Assembly: GCF_024868665.1 (NCBI RefSeq)
Contig: NC_079900.1
Span: 16,027,759 to 16,091,758, forward strand
Origin: Triplophysa rosa
Lineage: Eukaryota > Chordata > Actinopteri > Cypriniformes > Nemacheilidae
Direction of reading: 5' to 3'
Length of the DNA stretch: 64,000 bases
The notes under the pieces are model-generated. The model saw only the letters and a list, made by a program, of their open reading frames with translations. It searched no databases and was not told the origin of the DNA. Positions 12,671 through 24,640 of this stretch are shown here, piece by piece; within the stretch, counting starts at the first letter, position 1, and each line of letters starts with the position of its first letter. A program made the translations under genes and the position numbers.

Positions 12671-12981
12671 ATGACTGATGGCGAGGGGAGAGAACACTTT
12701 CATTACTTGGAGAGAGACGAGGTAAGAGTTCCCATCTCAGCCCTGTACCGGGCGCCTGGTCACGGTGAAGAGATCGGCGATGAGGAGGAAAAAAGCAGCA
12801 CATGGATCCCCGTACATGAGAGCTCTCAGGGACAGGGGTCCGGGGCCCGGGACCCCACTCCGGATTTGGTCTCTGATGAGGAGGAGCAGCCTCCCTATCC
12901 AGCGCTCGCGCCCGTGGTGTTCTTCTGCATCAAACAGACCACTCGTCCACGGAGCTGGTGTCTAAGGATGGTTTGCAACCC
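12671..12981 (+). CDS. cacna1h: T-type voltage-gated calcium channel alpha-1H (Cav3.2), first coding exon
   Basis: This exon codes for 103 complete residues plus two bases of codon 104: the cytoplasmic N-terminus of the pore-forming subunit of a low-voltage-activated calcium channel in the plasma membrane. The start MTDGEG followed by DEVRVPI (16-22) parallels the human CACNA1H start (MTEG..., DEVRVPL). Residues 33-72 are acidic and variable, as in the family. The conserved end, PYPALAPVVFFCIKQTTRPR then SWCLRMVCNP (75-104), is the T-type signature just before membrane segment IS1. CACNA1G shares PYPALAPVVFF, but the start and QTTRPRSWCLR favour 1H. The ATG at 12671 is the first in frame after the acceptor. 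The open frame continues past the exon to 13090, but that part is intronic: it departs from the family exactly at the minor-class donor at 12982. Cyprinids have cacna1h duplicates; which one this is cannot be said. Confidence 0.88.
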
Positions 12982-12994
12982 ATATCCTTTGCAC
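12982..12994 (+). other. cacna1h: U12-type (AT-AC) 5' splice site
   Basis: Right after the last conserved codon (Asn-Pro, split as CC|A) the sequence reads ATATCCTTT, an exact match to the minor-spliceosome AT-AC donor consensus. No GT donor is available where the protein homology stops. Minor-class introns are known in voltage-gated sodium and calcium channel genes (for example SCN4A intron 2). The partner end, a TTCCTTAAC-like branch point followed by AC, was not found in the window. Confidence 0.8.
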
Positions 12995-14610
12995 AGTCCT
13001 TGCTTTTTTTGCTTTAAGGATTCAGTTTCAAGGGGTTTTAGCTATGCTGACGACCATGGCTTTAATCACAAAAATCATAATCATATATAAATTTAAACCT
13101 ACAGTAGCCTGACAAAGGTTGCAAAATACACATTTTGGCCTCTCTAAGGTTTATTAACAAGCATCAAAGACCTCTCAGACTTCATTATTTTTTTCAGAAG
13201 CTGACATAATACTTCAGTGTCAATTAAAATCTGTAGGTGTATGCTGAATGGATGGCTGGTTGCCGTGGCAGCAGGCTGCTTCCTGCATGTATTTTGACAG
13301 GAAACTTCAACAAATAAGAGCTGATCTCCTTCTCCCAATGGTGTAAGCTTCCCAAAGACGCGTCCTCTTGGCAGTGTTGCAATTAAGAGCACTACTTTAT
13401 AAATAGCTTCATTAGCTGTAGGGGGCGGCTGCAGATCTCTGCTCAGTGTCTTCAGAAGTAAAACACAGCAATGCAATGCAGCCTGGCACTTTGTAGATAT
13501 TACTGTATGATCTAGATGGAGATAAGATTAAACAGCATGCTTATGATTCGTAGATCTTTTTGATGAAGTGGCCTTGGTAGCCTCATTTAGTATGTGTTGC
13601 AGTTTCCTCCATTTTATGCCTTATGTTGGTTAGCCATCAGGCAAATTGCGCTTTGTGAAATGGTATTTTATTTGGGTTGTTAGGTTTAAATATACATGCG
13701 TAATGGCCCCAGTGTTGTTTGGGGTGTGCATATCATTAACTTTTGATTGACGGCTGCATAATGAATGTGCTTGGACACTCTTTGGAGATGGGAAACCTCA
13801 CTGCAGTACGTATCGTTTGACATGTACTTACTTTAATGTGCAATTTACATTTCTGTAAAGTCTTCTTCATGCGAGTCTTCACATGTGTGGCACTTTCAGC
13901 ATACAGTATATTGGCAGCATATATTGCTCAATTGTCTCTTGCTATCATTATCATAATCACCACGAGGATCTATGCACTGTGCAGTTCTGTGGAACACATT
14001 AGAGAAATGGCCAGATGCATCATTCTGCTGATTATTTAGATGAATTTCTTGAACAACCAAAATTGAAATGTTGAAAGCATCAGCCATTTCTTACTCGCCA
14101 TCAAAGCAGGAAGAGAAAATTGAAATTTTAAAACGGCTAGTTATTCATTTGATAAATATTTATAATATACGGTCATTTACATTTTATCCTACCTCTCATT
14201 CTCTCTGCTATTTAAAATTGAACAAGTCTGATATGGCATGCATTAAAACAAGATTATCAGTTTTGTAAAATAAAAAATTCTAACACACACGTTTATCAGA
14301 CGAAAGGATGTATCATCTTTATTTTGATTAGTCACATGAGCTTTCAAGCACGTGTTGCAAGGCCATAACACTTGTTTACTGAGGTGATGATTAATTGGCA
14401 CTATGACGTATTGTAGCTATCAATGGCTAAACTACGATTGTGTGTGTGTGTTTGTTTATTTGTCATGTCGCTTTAGGAAAAGCTGCCAACTGATTTCCTA
14501 TAAATCGCTTAGAAGATGCATTAATTAAACATGACCCATACTATTATTATTATTTACAAACAAATGACTGCCTTTAACTTTAATCCAGCATAGGTCACTT
14601 TCTTTTGTAC
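12995..14610. other. Start of the long cacna1h intron, no element recognised
   Basis: AT-rich intronic sequence. Short open frames on both strands lack family features. A region near 13290-13440 is somewhat GC-richer but shows no splice pair. Confidence 0.5.
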
Positions 14611-14939
14611 TTAAAGGGATAGTTCACCCAAAAATGACAATTCTGTCATAATTTCCCCACCTCTTGTCATTTCAAACCTGTATGATTTATTTCTTCTGCA
14701 GAACACAATAGAATATAGTTTGAAGAATGTTGGTAATCAAACAACGGTGATCCCTATTGACTTGCATTGGTTGTGTGTCTATACAGTAAAAGTGAATGGG
14801 TATCGCTGTTGTTCGGTTACCAACATTCTTCAAAATATCTTCGTAAATGTTCGCCGCAAGGAAGAAAGTCATACAGGCTTGAAATGACACGAGGGTGAGT
14901 CAATGATGACAGAATTGTCATTTTTGGGTAAACTATCAC
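14611..14939. mobile_element. Foldback MITE (Angel-like family)
   Basis: Nearly complete copy. It begins TTAAAGGGATAGTTCACC and ends with the diverged complement gggtaaactatcac. The inner arms caccctcttgtcatttcaaac (here cacctcttg...) and gaaatgacacgagggtg pair with each other. No protein is encoded; open frames across it are artefacts of the palindrome. Confidence 0.85.
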
Positions 14940-17280
14940 ACATCAACATTTTTTATTGGGTGAGAAGGAAAGACTTTTATCGTTTTATTCACACATCAAA
15001 TGTTTGCAGTTGCAATCTGTATTGCAAGAGCAGTTCTTCTAATTTTGTATCTGTAGAACAGAGAGGTTAGAGGAGGCACGGGAAAATGGATGTGAATTTT
15101 GCTCCTGATCTTATGTGCAATGCTCACGTTGGAGCACCATGAGAGGTTCCCGTAGAGATGTACACCTGGACCAATGTGTGTGTGCGCTGACTTTACCTGT
15201 CACGAAGGGGAAGGTCTTTAGTAAAGATGGTAATATTTTTGGAAAGAGGTAGAGTTTGGAATTACGCATCTTAGCGCAGCTTCCGTGCTTATGTGGAAAT
15301 ATAAATGTTATGGAGAGAGTTAATATTGTTGTGATTTAAATAATCCCAGAATTTACTCAAAACCACACGTGGTGCAAATTACCAATGCAACAAAACTGTG
15401 TCTGTTAAATTTATTATGTGAAAAAGCAAACAGCTGTCGTGAAACAGGTCTTAGCTGCGTTCAGCGCACCTTCTAACCATTAAATGGAGGCATGTGTTTA
15501 CAGTGTGGATCATTCGGTTTACGGCGAGGCTTGGCACTGTGGGATAGGTCATGGGTTGTGCATCGCACAGAAACAAAGCAAGTCTGCGCTGGCAGTCTGC
15601 TCTGCGATGCAGAGAACGGGTGAGAGACAGACAGAGAGATTGCGGACTCTCAGCATATTCTTATTTTTGAAATCCCACACAGGGCATTACACAGACACAC
15701 AAATGCATGTGGCTTCATTTTTGTATGACACGAACAAGTCATAGGTCCACCTCTGATGTATGCATTACATCTCCATTGTTTTTAATGGATTTATTCAGAG
15801 CAGAGGTTTGGAGATAGTGTGTCAGCGGTTGAACACGCTTCCATGAGGATGTTGTATTACCAGATGTACGCTGTAATCATTTCAAAGGACATTTAACGCT
15901 CCAGCCTAAAACTTCCGAAATGATAGGATGATTGTTGTCTTCGGTATTTTCATGTATTGTAACTTATTTAATGTAATATAATACAATAATGACATTTTCT
16001 ATGATCATTGGAATAATAACTTTGGAAGAAATCCTTAGAGATTGACAATTAAATGTTTTGGTGGTACAAAATACATTAGTCTACAAAATCATTTCCTATA
16101 TGAGACTGCAGAAAAGAGCTGATAATAGAATAGAAGTGCTTGGGAAGTCTAAGTTTAGCTATAGGAATGAATGCAGATATTCGGCTGAATGATTCATTGG
16201 TCTGGGGCATATGGAGAGAAAGGAGTCAGTCACAGCCAAAGCACACTGATTAGAGAAATGTTTGAGGATTAATTTCAGTTCAGCTGGATTTCTGTATATC
16301 CTCAGGCCTGCAGCTCACAGAGTGTTTAAGGCAATGACGTGGAACTAACAAGGCCTGTACAAATCTCCATCTTATCTGCTGTCATCCTCCTGCTATTTTA
16401 TGACTTCAGATACACAAGAATGACAAAGGCACTGCAGCTTTACGTCTTTAAAGGACAGGCGTGTATATGTGAAACTAATTTATGAGCTGTTTTGAATCTG
16501 CGGCACACAAGCTTCACGGGTAAAGTTGCGACTGTAAATGTTGATGTGTGTTTAAACTGTCGTACTGATCCTCAGGGGTGGTAAAAGCTCTGGCTGGCAT
16601 TTTTATGGCGCTCGGTGCCCGTGTTGGATAGTGATAATGCGTCTCAAGTTTTATAGAAAATTTCTATTCAAGGCAAAATCCCCGACAGATATGATTTGGA
16701 TTTGTGGTTTAGACTTACAGCAGGTGGCAGCCTGTGCCCCAAAACAAACTGTTTTTTATTGTTGGGGTCAAGATGGACAATGTTTTTATCTTTAGACTGC
16801 TGGGAAAATGCTGCCTGTTAGAATATCAGTCAATCCTCAGTGATTTAGAGTGACTTCTTTATTGACAGAGACATTTACTGTGTAGGGAAAAGTGTATCTT
16901 AGCAACAGTTTTTCAAATTGATTCTTGTGCAGGTTTTTTTCATCTTACCAAAGTCATTCTTGCAGACTCTGAAAACACATTTAGGTTTTGCTTTGAATGT
17001 TGCGGTTTTATGAAATGCATTCACGTGAGGGGTCTAAAAGTCTGAGAACACATGTGATACTACTTGTATTAACATTCTTTTCTATTTTTGATCAATTAAA
17101 TACGTATGTATTTATGTATATTGTTTGCACATCAACTTGATTGAAAAGTAAAAAACAGATTTTTAGTTTACACAATTTACAACTAACAATTTAGTTTAAT
17201 AGACAGAATAGACTTGAACACAAGCTCAGAGCATTGTTTGTACAAGACAATTTGATGCAAAAAAATCTGTACACAAAAAG
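14940..17280. other. Intronic sequence, nothing recognised
   Basis: No exon with homology, no paired termini and no RNA gene. An open frame near 15484-15744 lacks recognisable domains and splice context, so I do not call it. Confidence 0.45.
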
Positions 17281-17590
17281 TTAACATAAGGTATTGTTCA
17301 CCTTCAAAATGAAAAGTCTGTCATTATTGACATGCCCTCTTGTCATTTCAAACTTGAATGACTGCAGAACACAAAAGAAGATATTTTTAAACATTTGGTA
17401 ACAGAGAAAACCGTTGGTCCCCATTGACTTGCATTGGTTTTGTGTCCATACAATAGAAGTCAATGGGGACCAAAGCTTTTTGGTTATCAACATTTTTCAA
17501 AATATCTTCATTTGTGTTTTGCAGAAGAAAGAAAATCTAACATGTTTAAAATGACAACAGGGTGAGTAAATGATGACAGAATTTGTATTC
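17281..17590. mobile_element. Foldback MITE (Angel-like family), diverged
   Basis: The two arms gcagaacacaaaagaagat and atcttcatttgtgttttgc are clearly paired around a central palindrome (ccattgacttgcattggt / aatagaagtcaatgggga). The outer ends are decayed (ggtattgttcacc on the left). Confidence 0.8.
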
Positions 17591-20430
17591 CTGTGACAAA
17601 TTTACTCATGTAAACAGTGTACAATCCTAAAGATTTTTCTTCATTTTGTGTCGTATCTTGGTTTAATCCCTTGTGTACCTTATACAGTATGTGTTGTCAA
17701 ACTTTTAGACCCCCATACGTTCAACAAGTCCCCTAACACCGCACAGTCGTTTGACTCAAAACAGTCTTTGCTCATTCACCCAACAGCGTCCAATTCATAT
17801 CCCACAGTCTCCGAGGTGTTGTTGATCTCAGCGGTTATTGATTTGGTCATGTAAGATGTGGTGCTATAGACTCGTGTGATTTATTCTCAACTGATGGTTT
17901 TAAACAAAATACAGAGGAGCAAAGGGCATAATAGAGGGTATGGACGTGTCATCACTTTACCACGTGAACACCATGTGAGCATGCCGGAGCGCGCACCCGT
18001 GAGTGGCAAAACACTTACAATTACATGTCAGTGTCCAGGAACACCTGATTCCTTTGTAAATTGTAGAGAAGTCGTAAGGATCACCGTCGAGTCCAGCTCC
18101 TTGTTAGTTCAGCAAATAATTGCATGTTTTAGTCCCGGATTCTTTGCTTCTCCTATTCTTCTCAGCTATTTTGCTGGGAGTTTTGCCACCCAGGGGAGCG
18201 TGTCCCAGGGCGTGTCCTGTCATGTTCACGTGGGAATGTGATGTCAATGCATACCCTCTATTGAAAAAAATAAGTGGCCATCGATTTCGAGGGCTGCCGT
18301 GGACGAATCCCTCTGGCAAACCTCAAATCCACCTGGCTCTGTGAAGTGTTTATGTGAGGTGAGAACAGAAAGGATGGTATTTGAGTGGCTGGTGGGAGGC
18401 AGCTGTTTAGGTCACAATGAAGCTCCCCGGAGAGTGGCAGCCAGCTGGGAACCGCTGCATTTAAGAGACGGATATTTTTATGCAAAGGCATGGGAAAAAA
18501 ATTCCCATCTGTGAAAATGGAAAGCAAACCAAAGCATCTTTTGCGTGTTCTCAGTAGCACTTCAACATTGTCGTCTGAGAGGCTGTATCTGTATTTTGGT
18601 CGCTATTGCTGTTTATGTTGTCAGCCGTGACAAGAGCCACTACAGAAGCATCAGCTCCCAAATCCCGGCGTGCTGTTTAGCTCGCCTACCCCCTGATGGA
18701 GATGTTTCACTATTGTGTTGATTCAGCTGCCTTCTCGCACTTTGTGATTTTAGACCACAAACACACACACAAATGACAGTGTGCTAAAAGCTGAGGATCA
18801 GGTGTTGATACAGGTCTGAAATGTTGCATTGAGAATGACAGTCAGACACGGTCACAGGAGGCCAGGGCTTCTGAACGGTTTTCTGTGTCACGTTCAGCAG
18901 ATGTTAAATGCACTCATTCTTAAAGTTCTGACTGGCTTGAGGTGGTTAAATTTTGATCTGGGTTAGATTTGCTGTCACATTTTTTAGCCATCTTTGTTTG
19001 TTTTTGAATTTCTGCCTGGATAATGGAGAGTGCCTTCTTTTATTTAGCAAGATATCTCATAAATGATCTTGGCTTCGCAAACATGACGTGAACTTGAGTC
19101 TTCTCGTGTCAAGCTTACGAAAACTAGATGAAATTTTAAAGATGCCTCTGTGTGTTTTCAAGTCAGGGGAATTTTATTGTGCGCCAGAAAATCCACTGCC
19201 AGAGATACTGTATGTGAGTTCAAAGAGGCAAATGTAAAAAAAGACCCATGCTGATGAAATATCTGTACATCTGATGTCATTTATACCGGAATTAAATGAT
19301 TAACCATTACTGCGTCGCTTATATGGAATAATAGTTTGCGTGGGTGCTCATTCAACCTGTCTTATTCAAGTACATCCTTTAGGGGGGTTAGAAATTCAAA
19401 TGTGATTCCTTGTGACAGAAAACATTTTTGTCTCAATACATCACATCACAATTTTTGTTTTGGCTTGCCTATATTATATAAGACCCAGTGATTTCATGGT
19501 CAGATATGATGACAAACAATAAATGTTCTTTGTCGGGCGCTGTTCCACACCTTTCACACCTGCCTCTACCAGTCCCGCTGTTTTATGTGAGCTAAAGCTC
19601 CTGCTCAGCTGTCAATCATATGAGTTCGTGCTCTGCATTCTCTGTGTGCGATGAAAGCAGAAACTGATGAATAAATAAAAACCGCATCGCAAAACCCAGT
19701 GCTAAAGGCAAGGTCTTTGTCCGCCACACTGAGGTTGTCATGGCAATGTGGACCATCAGTTTATATTGGGCTTATTATAAAGCATGTTTTCTGCACAGCA
19801 GTGAATTGTGCTGCATGACAGCAAAACTGCATTAGTTCCACATTTAGATTTCATTTAAAATGAAACGTTGACAAAAAACTGACAAGTGAGATCAGAGGCC
19901 TCATACTACAGTTAAAACTTTGTGTTTCTGTGTATTCTGTAGCTTTATAAAAGGTGTGTGCATGGAGAGGGGTGTAAGGGGCCGCACTTTGGACTCTCAC
20001 TGCATTATAGTACGAGGGGATTTCTCGGAGGAGAAGCACTTACTAGGTACTACCTGGTTGCCTGGCAACAGACGAGCTCATGCCTCACACCTCAGGAGAA
20101 AGTACAGCACCCCTTCATCCCAAAAGCATGGGCTTTGCTGAGTCAATATCATAAATTATTAATGATATGGGATATGAGATGGTGTTGAGATGGGGGTAAT
20201 GGGGGATTGGGCTGGGAAATGGAAAATGAAAATTCCATTTGGAGCAGTTTTATTCCCGTCGATTTCTCCTGTGGTTTTTTGTGCCGCGGGAGAAACAATA
20301 AATTGTGGCAGACTCTTCAAATCTGAAATCCTTGGGGGTCAAAAGAAAGTGTGTAAGTGTGTAATATCAGTTTTTGTGATAATATGATGAATATGTCTGT
20401 CAGAGGTGGGTATATAGTCACACTGTCTGA
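17591..20430. other. Intronic sequence, nothing recognised
   Basis: Mixed-composition non-coding DNA. GC-richer patches near 17950-18560 and 19960-20110 carry short open frames on both strands but no splice-flanked, family-like peptide. Confidence 0.45.
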
Positions 20431-20437
20431 TGTGCTG

Positions 20438-20505
20438 TTGGTGTGGCCTTGTGGTTAGAGATCTGGGATAATAACTGAAAGGTTGTACCTCAAATGTTGC
20501 TTTAG
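20438..20505 (+). repeat. tRNA-derived SINE head fragment
   Basis: The stretch gtggccttgtggttagaga has the look of a Pol III A box, and aggttgtacctca about 35 bp later that of a B box, both diverged. No tRNA cloverleaf is completed and no 3' body is seen, so this is a decayed SINE rather than a tRNA gene. Confidence 0.45.
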
Positions 20506-20894
20506 TGTAGTAGATCTCAACCTTTTAAAATTATTTTGAAGGCTCCCCCAATTTCCACCAAATGAAACATTCTAGAGCTTGGCATGACAAAATAAAATGT
20601 GATTTTCTCATTAAAATAACCAAACGTCAAAAAATATATTTACTGTTACTTGTTTTAGCTTATTTTAGTGCTTGTTCTCTTGATGCCCCCTTGGAAGTTT
20701 ATTGAGGCTCCCAGTGTGAAACATACTTTATAAACGGTCAGTTCTGGTCCTTGATTCTGATTGGTTGAGCCGAGTTCTAAGCCGTTATAAAATATAATTT
20801 ATAACTGATTTATAACTGCTGACCACATTACATACCCTAAATATCACTTTATTTACTTTATTTTATGATACCTTGCTACACACATGAAATAAGC

Positions 20895-20950
20895 GTTTTA
20901 TAAAAGCAATAAGTCCTGCGAAGCAGTGGGTTACAAGTGCATTTTGTAAC
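20895..20950. repeat. Left arm of a host foldback split by DIRS copy 1
   Basis: The block containing gcagtgggttacaagtgcat is the inverted match of gcactgtaacccactgc at 24995-25011 on the other side of the DIRS element. Together they are two halves of one palindromic repeat that existed before the retrotransposon arrived. Confidence 0.7.
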
Positions 20951-20980
20951 CGCTAGTTCCCTTTCTGTCGGTCTCTCGAC

Positions 20981-21100
20981 GTTGTGTCGAACCGACAGAT
21001 GGGGTTCGTCCCTGAGAACCAATCGTTTCCGACTGCTTAGAAAAGGCCAATGAAAATTGGCAAATGAAATTTGCATGCCGGACTCCGCCCCGGACATCCG
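20981..21100 (+). repeat. DIRS copy 1 left inverted terminal repeat and promoter
   Basis: Contains the octamer-like atttgcatgccgg and a TATA-like motif (gggtataaaa near 21100), followed by the leader that would begin the transcript. It pairs with about 24820-24939. Confidence 0.75.
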
Positions 21101-21119
21101 GGTATAAAAAAGAGACGGC

Positions 21120-22798
21120 GTGCATCATTCATTCACCTTTTGTTCTTCGGAGCCTTCGGTTATGAAGATCTTCTCTTGCTGCTTAGCAAAAGCTTCACAT
21201 TGCCGGTTCTACGACGTGGTGCAGCGGACTGTCCCTTCCTGCAGCGACTTCCCCTGGGTGTCTCGGCGGTTCCAGAGGTGTTCGAGCCTTCTGGCGAAGG
21301 GTGCGATAGAGTCCGTCCCCTTAGCCGAGATCTCCAAGGGGTTTTACAGCCCTTACTTCATCGTCCCCAAAAAAGGCGGGGGGGTGCGCCCCATCCTAGA
21401 TCTGCGTACCCTGAACAGACACCTGCACAAGCTGCCGTTCAGGATGCTCACGCAGAAGCGCATCCCGGCATCCGTCAGATGTCAGGATTGGTTCATGGCA
21501 ATCGACCTGAAGGACGCGTACTTTCATGTCTCGATTCTCCCTCGTCATCGCCCGTTCCTACGGTTCGCTTTCGAGGGTCTGTCTCTGTCTCCACGAGTCT
21601 TTTCGAAGATCGTGGAGGCCGCCCTCTCTCCCCTCAGGGAGAGAGGTGTGCGGGTACTCAACTATCTCGACGACTGGCTTATCTTGGCTCACTCGCAAGA
21701 TCTGTTGTGTGCACACAGGGACCTAGTGCTCTGGCACCTAGATCGATTGGGACTACAGGTCAACCGAGAGAAGAGCATGCTCTCCCCTGTGCAGAGCATC
21801 CTCTATCTTGGTATGGAACTCAACTCTGTCACCATGACAGCGCGACTGTCCGCAGTACGCGCCCAGTCGGTGTTGAACTGCCTGGATCATTTCACGCAGT
21901 CGGCGGTTCCCCTGAAACTATTTCAGAGGCTCCTGGGACACATGGCATCCTCGGCGGCGGTGATACCCCTCAGGTTGATGCACATGAGGCCGCTTCAACA
22001 CTGGCTCCTGAGTCGAGTTCCTTGGGGAGCGTGGCACACCGGCAGCAGGCAGATGGTGATTACGCCTCACTGCCGACACACCCTAACCCCATGGTCTTCC
22101 ATGGCCTTCCTTCGGGCAGGGGTACCCCTAGGGCAGGTTACGAGGCATGTCGTGGTGACAACAGACACCTCCCTGCAGGGTTGGGGTGCAGTGTGCAACG
22201 GGCACGCAGTGTCGGGGCTTTGGACGGGCCCCCGCCTGCGCTGGCATATCAATTGCCTAGAGTTGTGGGCTGTGCTACTTGCACAGGGCAAGCACATGCT
22301 GGTCCGGTTGGACAGCACTACTGCAGTAGTGTATATCAAGTGTATATCAATCGTCAGGGAGGCGTTCGCTCACTGCAGTTAACACGACTTACCCGACACC
22401 TCCTCCGGTGGAGTCAGCAGGTGATCCGCTCCCTGCGTGCCACGTATATCCCAGGCGACCTGAACCAGACAGCCGACGCGCTCTCTCGTCAGTCTACGCC
22501 TCGCGGAGAGTGGCGACTCCACCCCCGCGCAGTCCAGCTCATTTGGGTGCAGTTCGGGCAGGCCCAGGTGGACCTGTTTGACTCCCTCGAAACCACCCAT
22601 TGCCCGCTTTGGTACTCTCTGACCGAGGGACCCCTCGGCACGGATGCCCTAGCGCACAGCTGGCCGTGGGACAAGCGGAAGTATGCCTTCCCCCCAGTGA
22701 GCCTCATTGCACAGACCCTGTGCAAGGTCAGGGAAGAGGAGCATCAAGTGTTACTCGTTGCGCCACACTGGCCGACCGGACTTGGTTCTCGGAGCTAA
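21120..22798 (+). pseudogene. DIRS reverse transcriptase / RNase H, frameshifted
   Basis: The first frame (21120-22382) holds the reverse transcriptase: motif A MAIDLKDAYFHVSI near 21496, and the catalytic YLDD at 21663-21674 in the family form LNYLDDWL. RNase H begins near 22158 (TTDTSLQGWGAV, then INCLELWAVL and DSTTAVVYI). The reading then shifts to the 21071-22798 frame, which carries the RNase H end (PGDLNQTADALSR) and the DIRS tail domain (WPW..., LLVAPHWP). Compared with copy 2, about 28 bp are missing near 22285, which accounts for the shift. So the polyprotein is broken although both catalytic centres look preserved. Confidence 0.85.
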
Positions 22799-23015
22799 TG
22801 CTCTTGACGACAGCTCCCCCCTGGCCGATTCCCCTGGCGAAGGACCTGCTTTCCCAGGGGAAGGGCACGTTATGGCATCCCAGGCCAGACCTCTGGAACC
22901 TCCATGTCTGGCCCCTGGACGGGACGAGGAGATCCTGAGTGGTCTGCCCCCGGCGGTGGTAGCTACCATTTCTCAGGCTAGGGCACCTGCCACTAGGTGA
23001 CTGTACGCCTACAAG

Positions 23016-23934
23016 TTGCGCCTCTTCTCGACCTGGTGTGCTTCTCGAGGAGAAGACCCACGGAGTTGTGCGATCGGGTCCGTGCTGTCCTTCCTACAAG
23101 AGAGACTCGAGACTAACCTCTCCCCCTCCACACTGAAAGTGTATGTAGCCGCCATTGCTGCTCATCTACTCAGTTGCTGGGAAGTCTCTAGGGCAGCACG
23201 ACCTGGTCATTAGATTCCTAAGGGGTGCGAGGAGGCGTAACCCGCCTCGTCCGCACTCCATACCCTCTTGGGACCTGGATGTAGCCCTGTCAGGTCTCGC
23301 CAGGCCCCCCTTCGAGCCCCTAGGGGATGCCTCTCTTCCTCATCTTACGATGAAGATGGTTCTCCTTTTGGCGCTCGCCTCCATCAAGAGGGTAGGGGAT
23401 CTACAGGCTTTCTCCGTGTCCCCTGACTGCCTAGAATTCGGACCCAGGGATTCTCACGTTATCCTGAGACCTCGGCCCGGCTACGTGCCCAAGGTTCCCA
23501 CCGCTCCCTTTCGGGACCAGGTGGTGAACTTACAGGCGCTCCCCACTGGGGAGGAAGACCCAACCCCGTCCGTGTTGTGTCCAGTACGCGCGCTGCGCCT
23601 CTACTTAGACCGCACACAGAGTTTCAGGAGCTCGGATCAGCTCTTTGTCTGTTTCGGAGGTCAGCAACAGGGGAGAGCTGTCTCCAAGCAGAGGTTGGCC
23701 CACTGGATTGTGGACGCTGTCAAGGCAGCTTACCAATCCCTAAATCGCCCGTGCCCCCTAGGAGTGAGGGCCCACTCCACCCGGGGTGTTGCCTCCTCTT
23801 GGGCCTTGGCACGGGGGGCCTCTCTCGCAGACATTTGCAGAGCTGCGGGTTGGGCTACACCCAACACCTTCGCGAGGTTTTACAACCTCCGCGTAGAGCC
23901 GGTGTCAGCCCGCGTCCTGCATGGCCACATGTAG
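23016..23934 (+). pseudogene. DIRS tyrosine recombinase, catalytic part open, N-terminal part shifted
   Basis: Integrates the circular DIRS intermediate by a topoisomerase-like strand exchange. The N-terminal SAM-like domain reads in one frame (23016-23213: MRLFSTWCASRGEDP, LSPSTLKVYVAAIAAH) and the catalytic domain in another (23155-23934). The shift, near 23165, matches two bases missing relative to copy 2. In the catalytic part the active-site residues are visible: Arg in KRVGD (about 23389), His-x-x-Arg as HSTR (23772-23783), Trp in AAGWATP, and the nucleophile Tyr in RFYNL (23881). A TGA at 22997 separates it from the upstream frame, where copy 2 has CGG. Confidence 0.82.
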
Positions 23935-24640
23935 GACCGGCAACTGGTAGGGTGTACGCCTGTTCGGTTCTTTTCCCCCTCTCTCGAGTGGGTCAGTATA
24001 CCGTTTCAGCCTCCATTCTTTCCCCACTGGGCGAAGAACAGGCACTCCATCCATCACTAAGCAAGCACCCCCTGGGGCGGGCTGGGCAGAGCAGCCCTGC
24101 CCCTTAGGCCGGGTATCACCTGAGTTATTCGCAGCATAGCTCTAACCGGACCTAGTGCTACCAGACGTTGCAACTCCCCAGTAGGGCGGTTCCGTCTGAT
24201 GTATCCTCATGCTGGTTCCCACCTTGGTAACCCATGACCTCCCCAGGTGGACCTCCACCTCGCGGTTTTCTCTTCAGCCGCACTTTCTTCCCATGAGTTC
24301 TTCCCCATCGGTGAGACCATGTTGGTATCTCCACTATTCTCCTCCCTGCGGTAGGAAGTGGTCTCTGTAGCGCATCCCCCACTTGAGGAAGTAGCGCTTA
24401 CCCAGTGCCTTACGGTTCCGGGCGGCTTCTCGCTGTTAGAGAAACAAGGCCGCCGCCTGTGAGGCCGAAGGTAGGGGCCTTCCCACCTTTCAAGAAAGCT
24501 CTGGGACCCCCTACCTACCCACTGGTAGGTTACAATTTCGCGGTAGCGCTCACGGCTGACACGCCCAGGCCAGTCACCGTCGCTTCGTTGAGATTGTGAC
24601 AGGGCACAGTGTTATGGCGTTTTCCATTGGAACCCCATCT
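23935..24640 (+). other. DIRS copy 1 3' non-coding segment
   Basis: Shared with copy 2 (about 46350-47070), including ccactgggcgaagaacaggc and cgcatccccc. Open frames here are interrupted in the other copy, so it is untranslated element sequence. Confidence 0.65.

Noticed and set aside
12982..13090. Extension of the calcium channel exon to the stop at 13090
   Set aside because: Family similarity ends at 12981, and a minor-class donor starts exactly there; the tail is intronic.
20438..20505. tRNA gene
   Set aside because: A and B box-like motifs are diverged and no cloverleaf forms; a decayed SINE head explains it. The same holds for 42945-43010.
22067..22725. Minus-strand genes within DIRS copy 1
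   Set aside because: GC-rich antisense shadows of the RNase H region without family features.
21071..22798. A single 575-residue protein over the DIRS copy 1 region
   Set aside because: Its first two thirds run in the wrong frame relative to the reverse transcriptase (the YLDD motif is in the overlapping frame). Only its last third carries real DIRS sequence after a frameshift.
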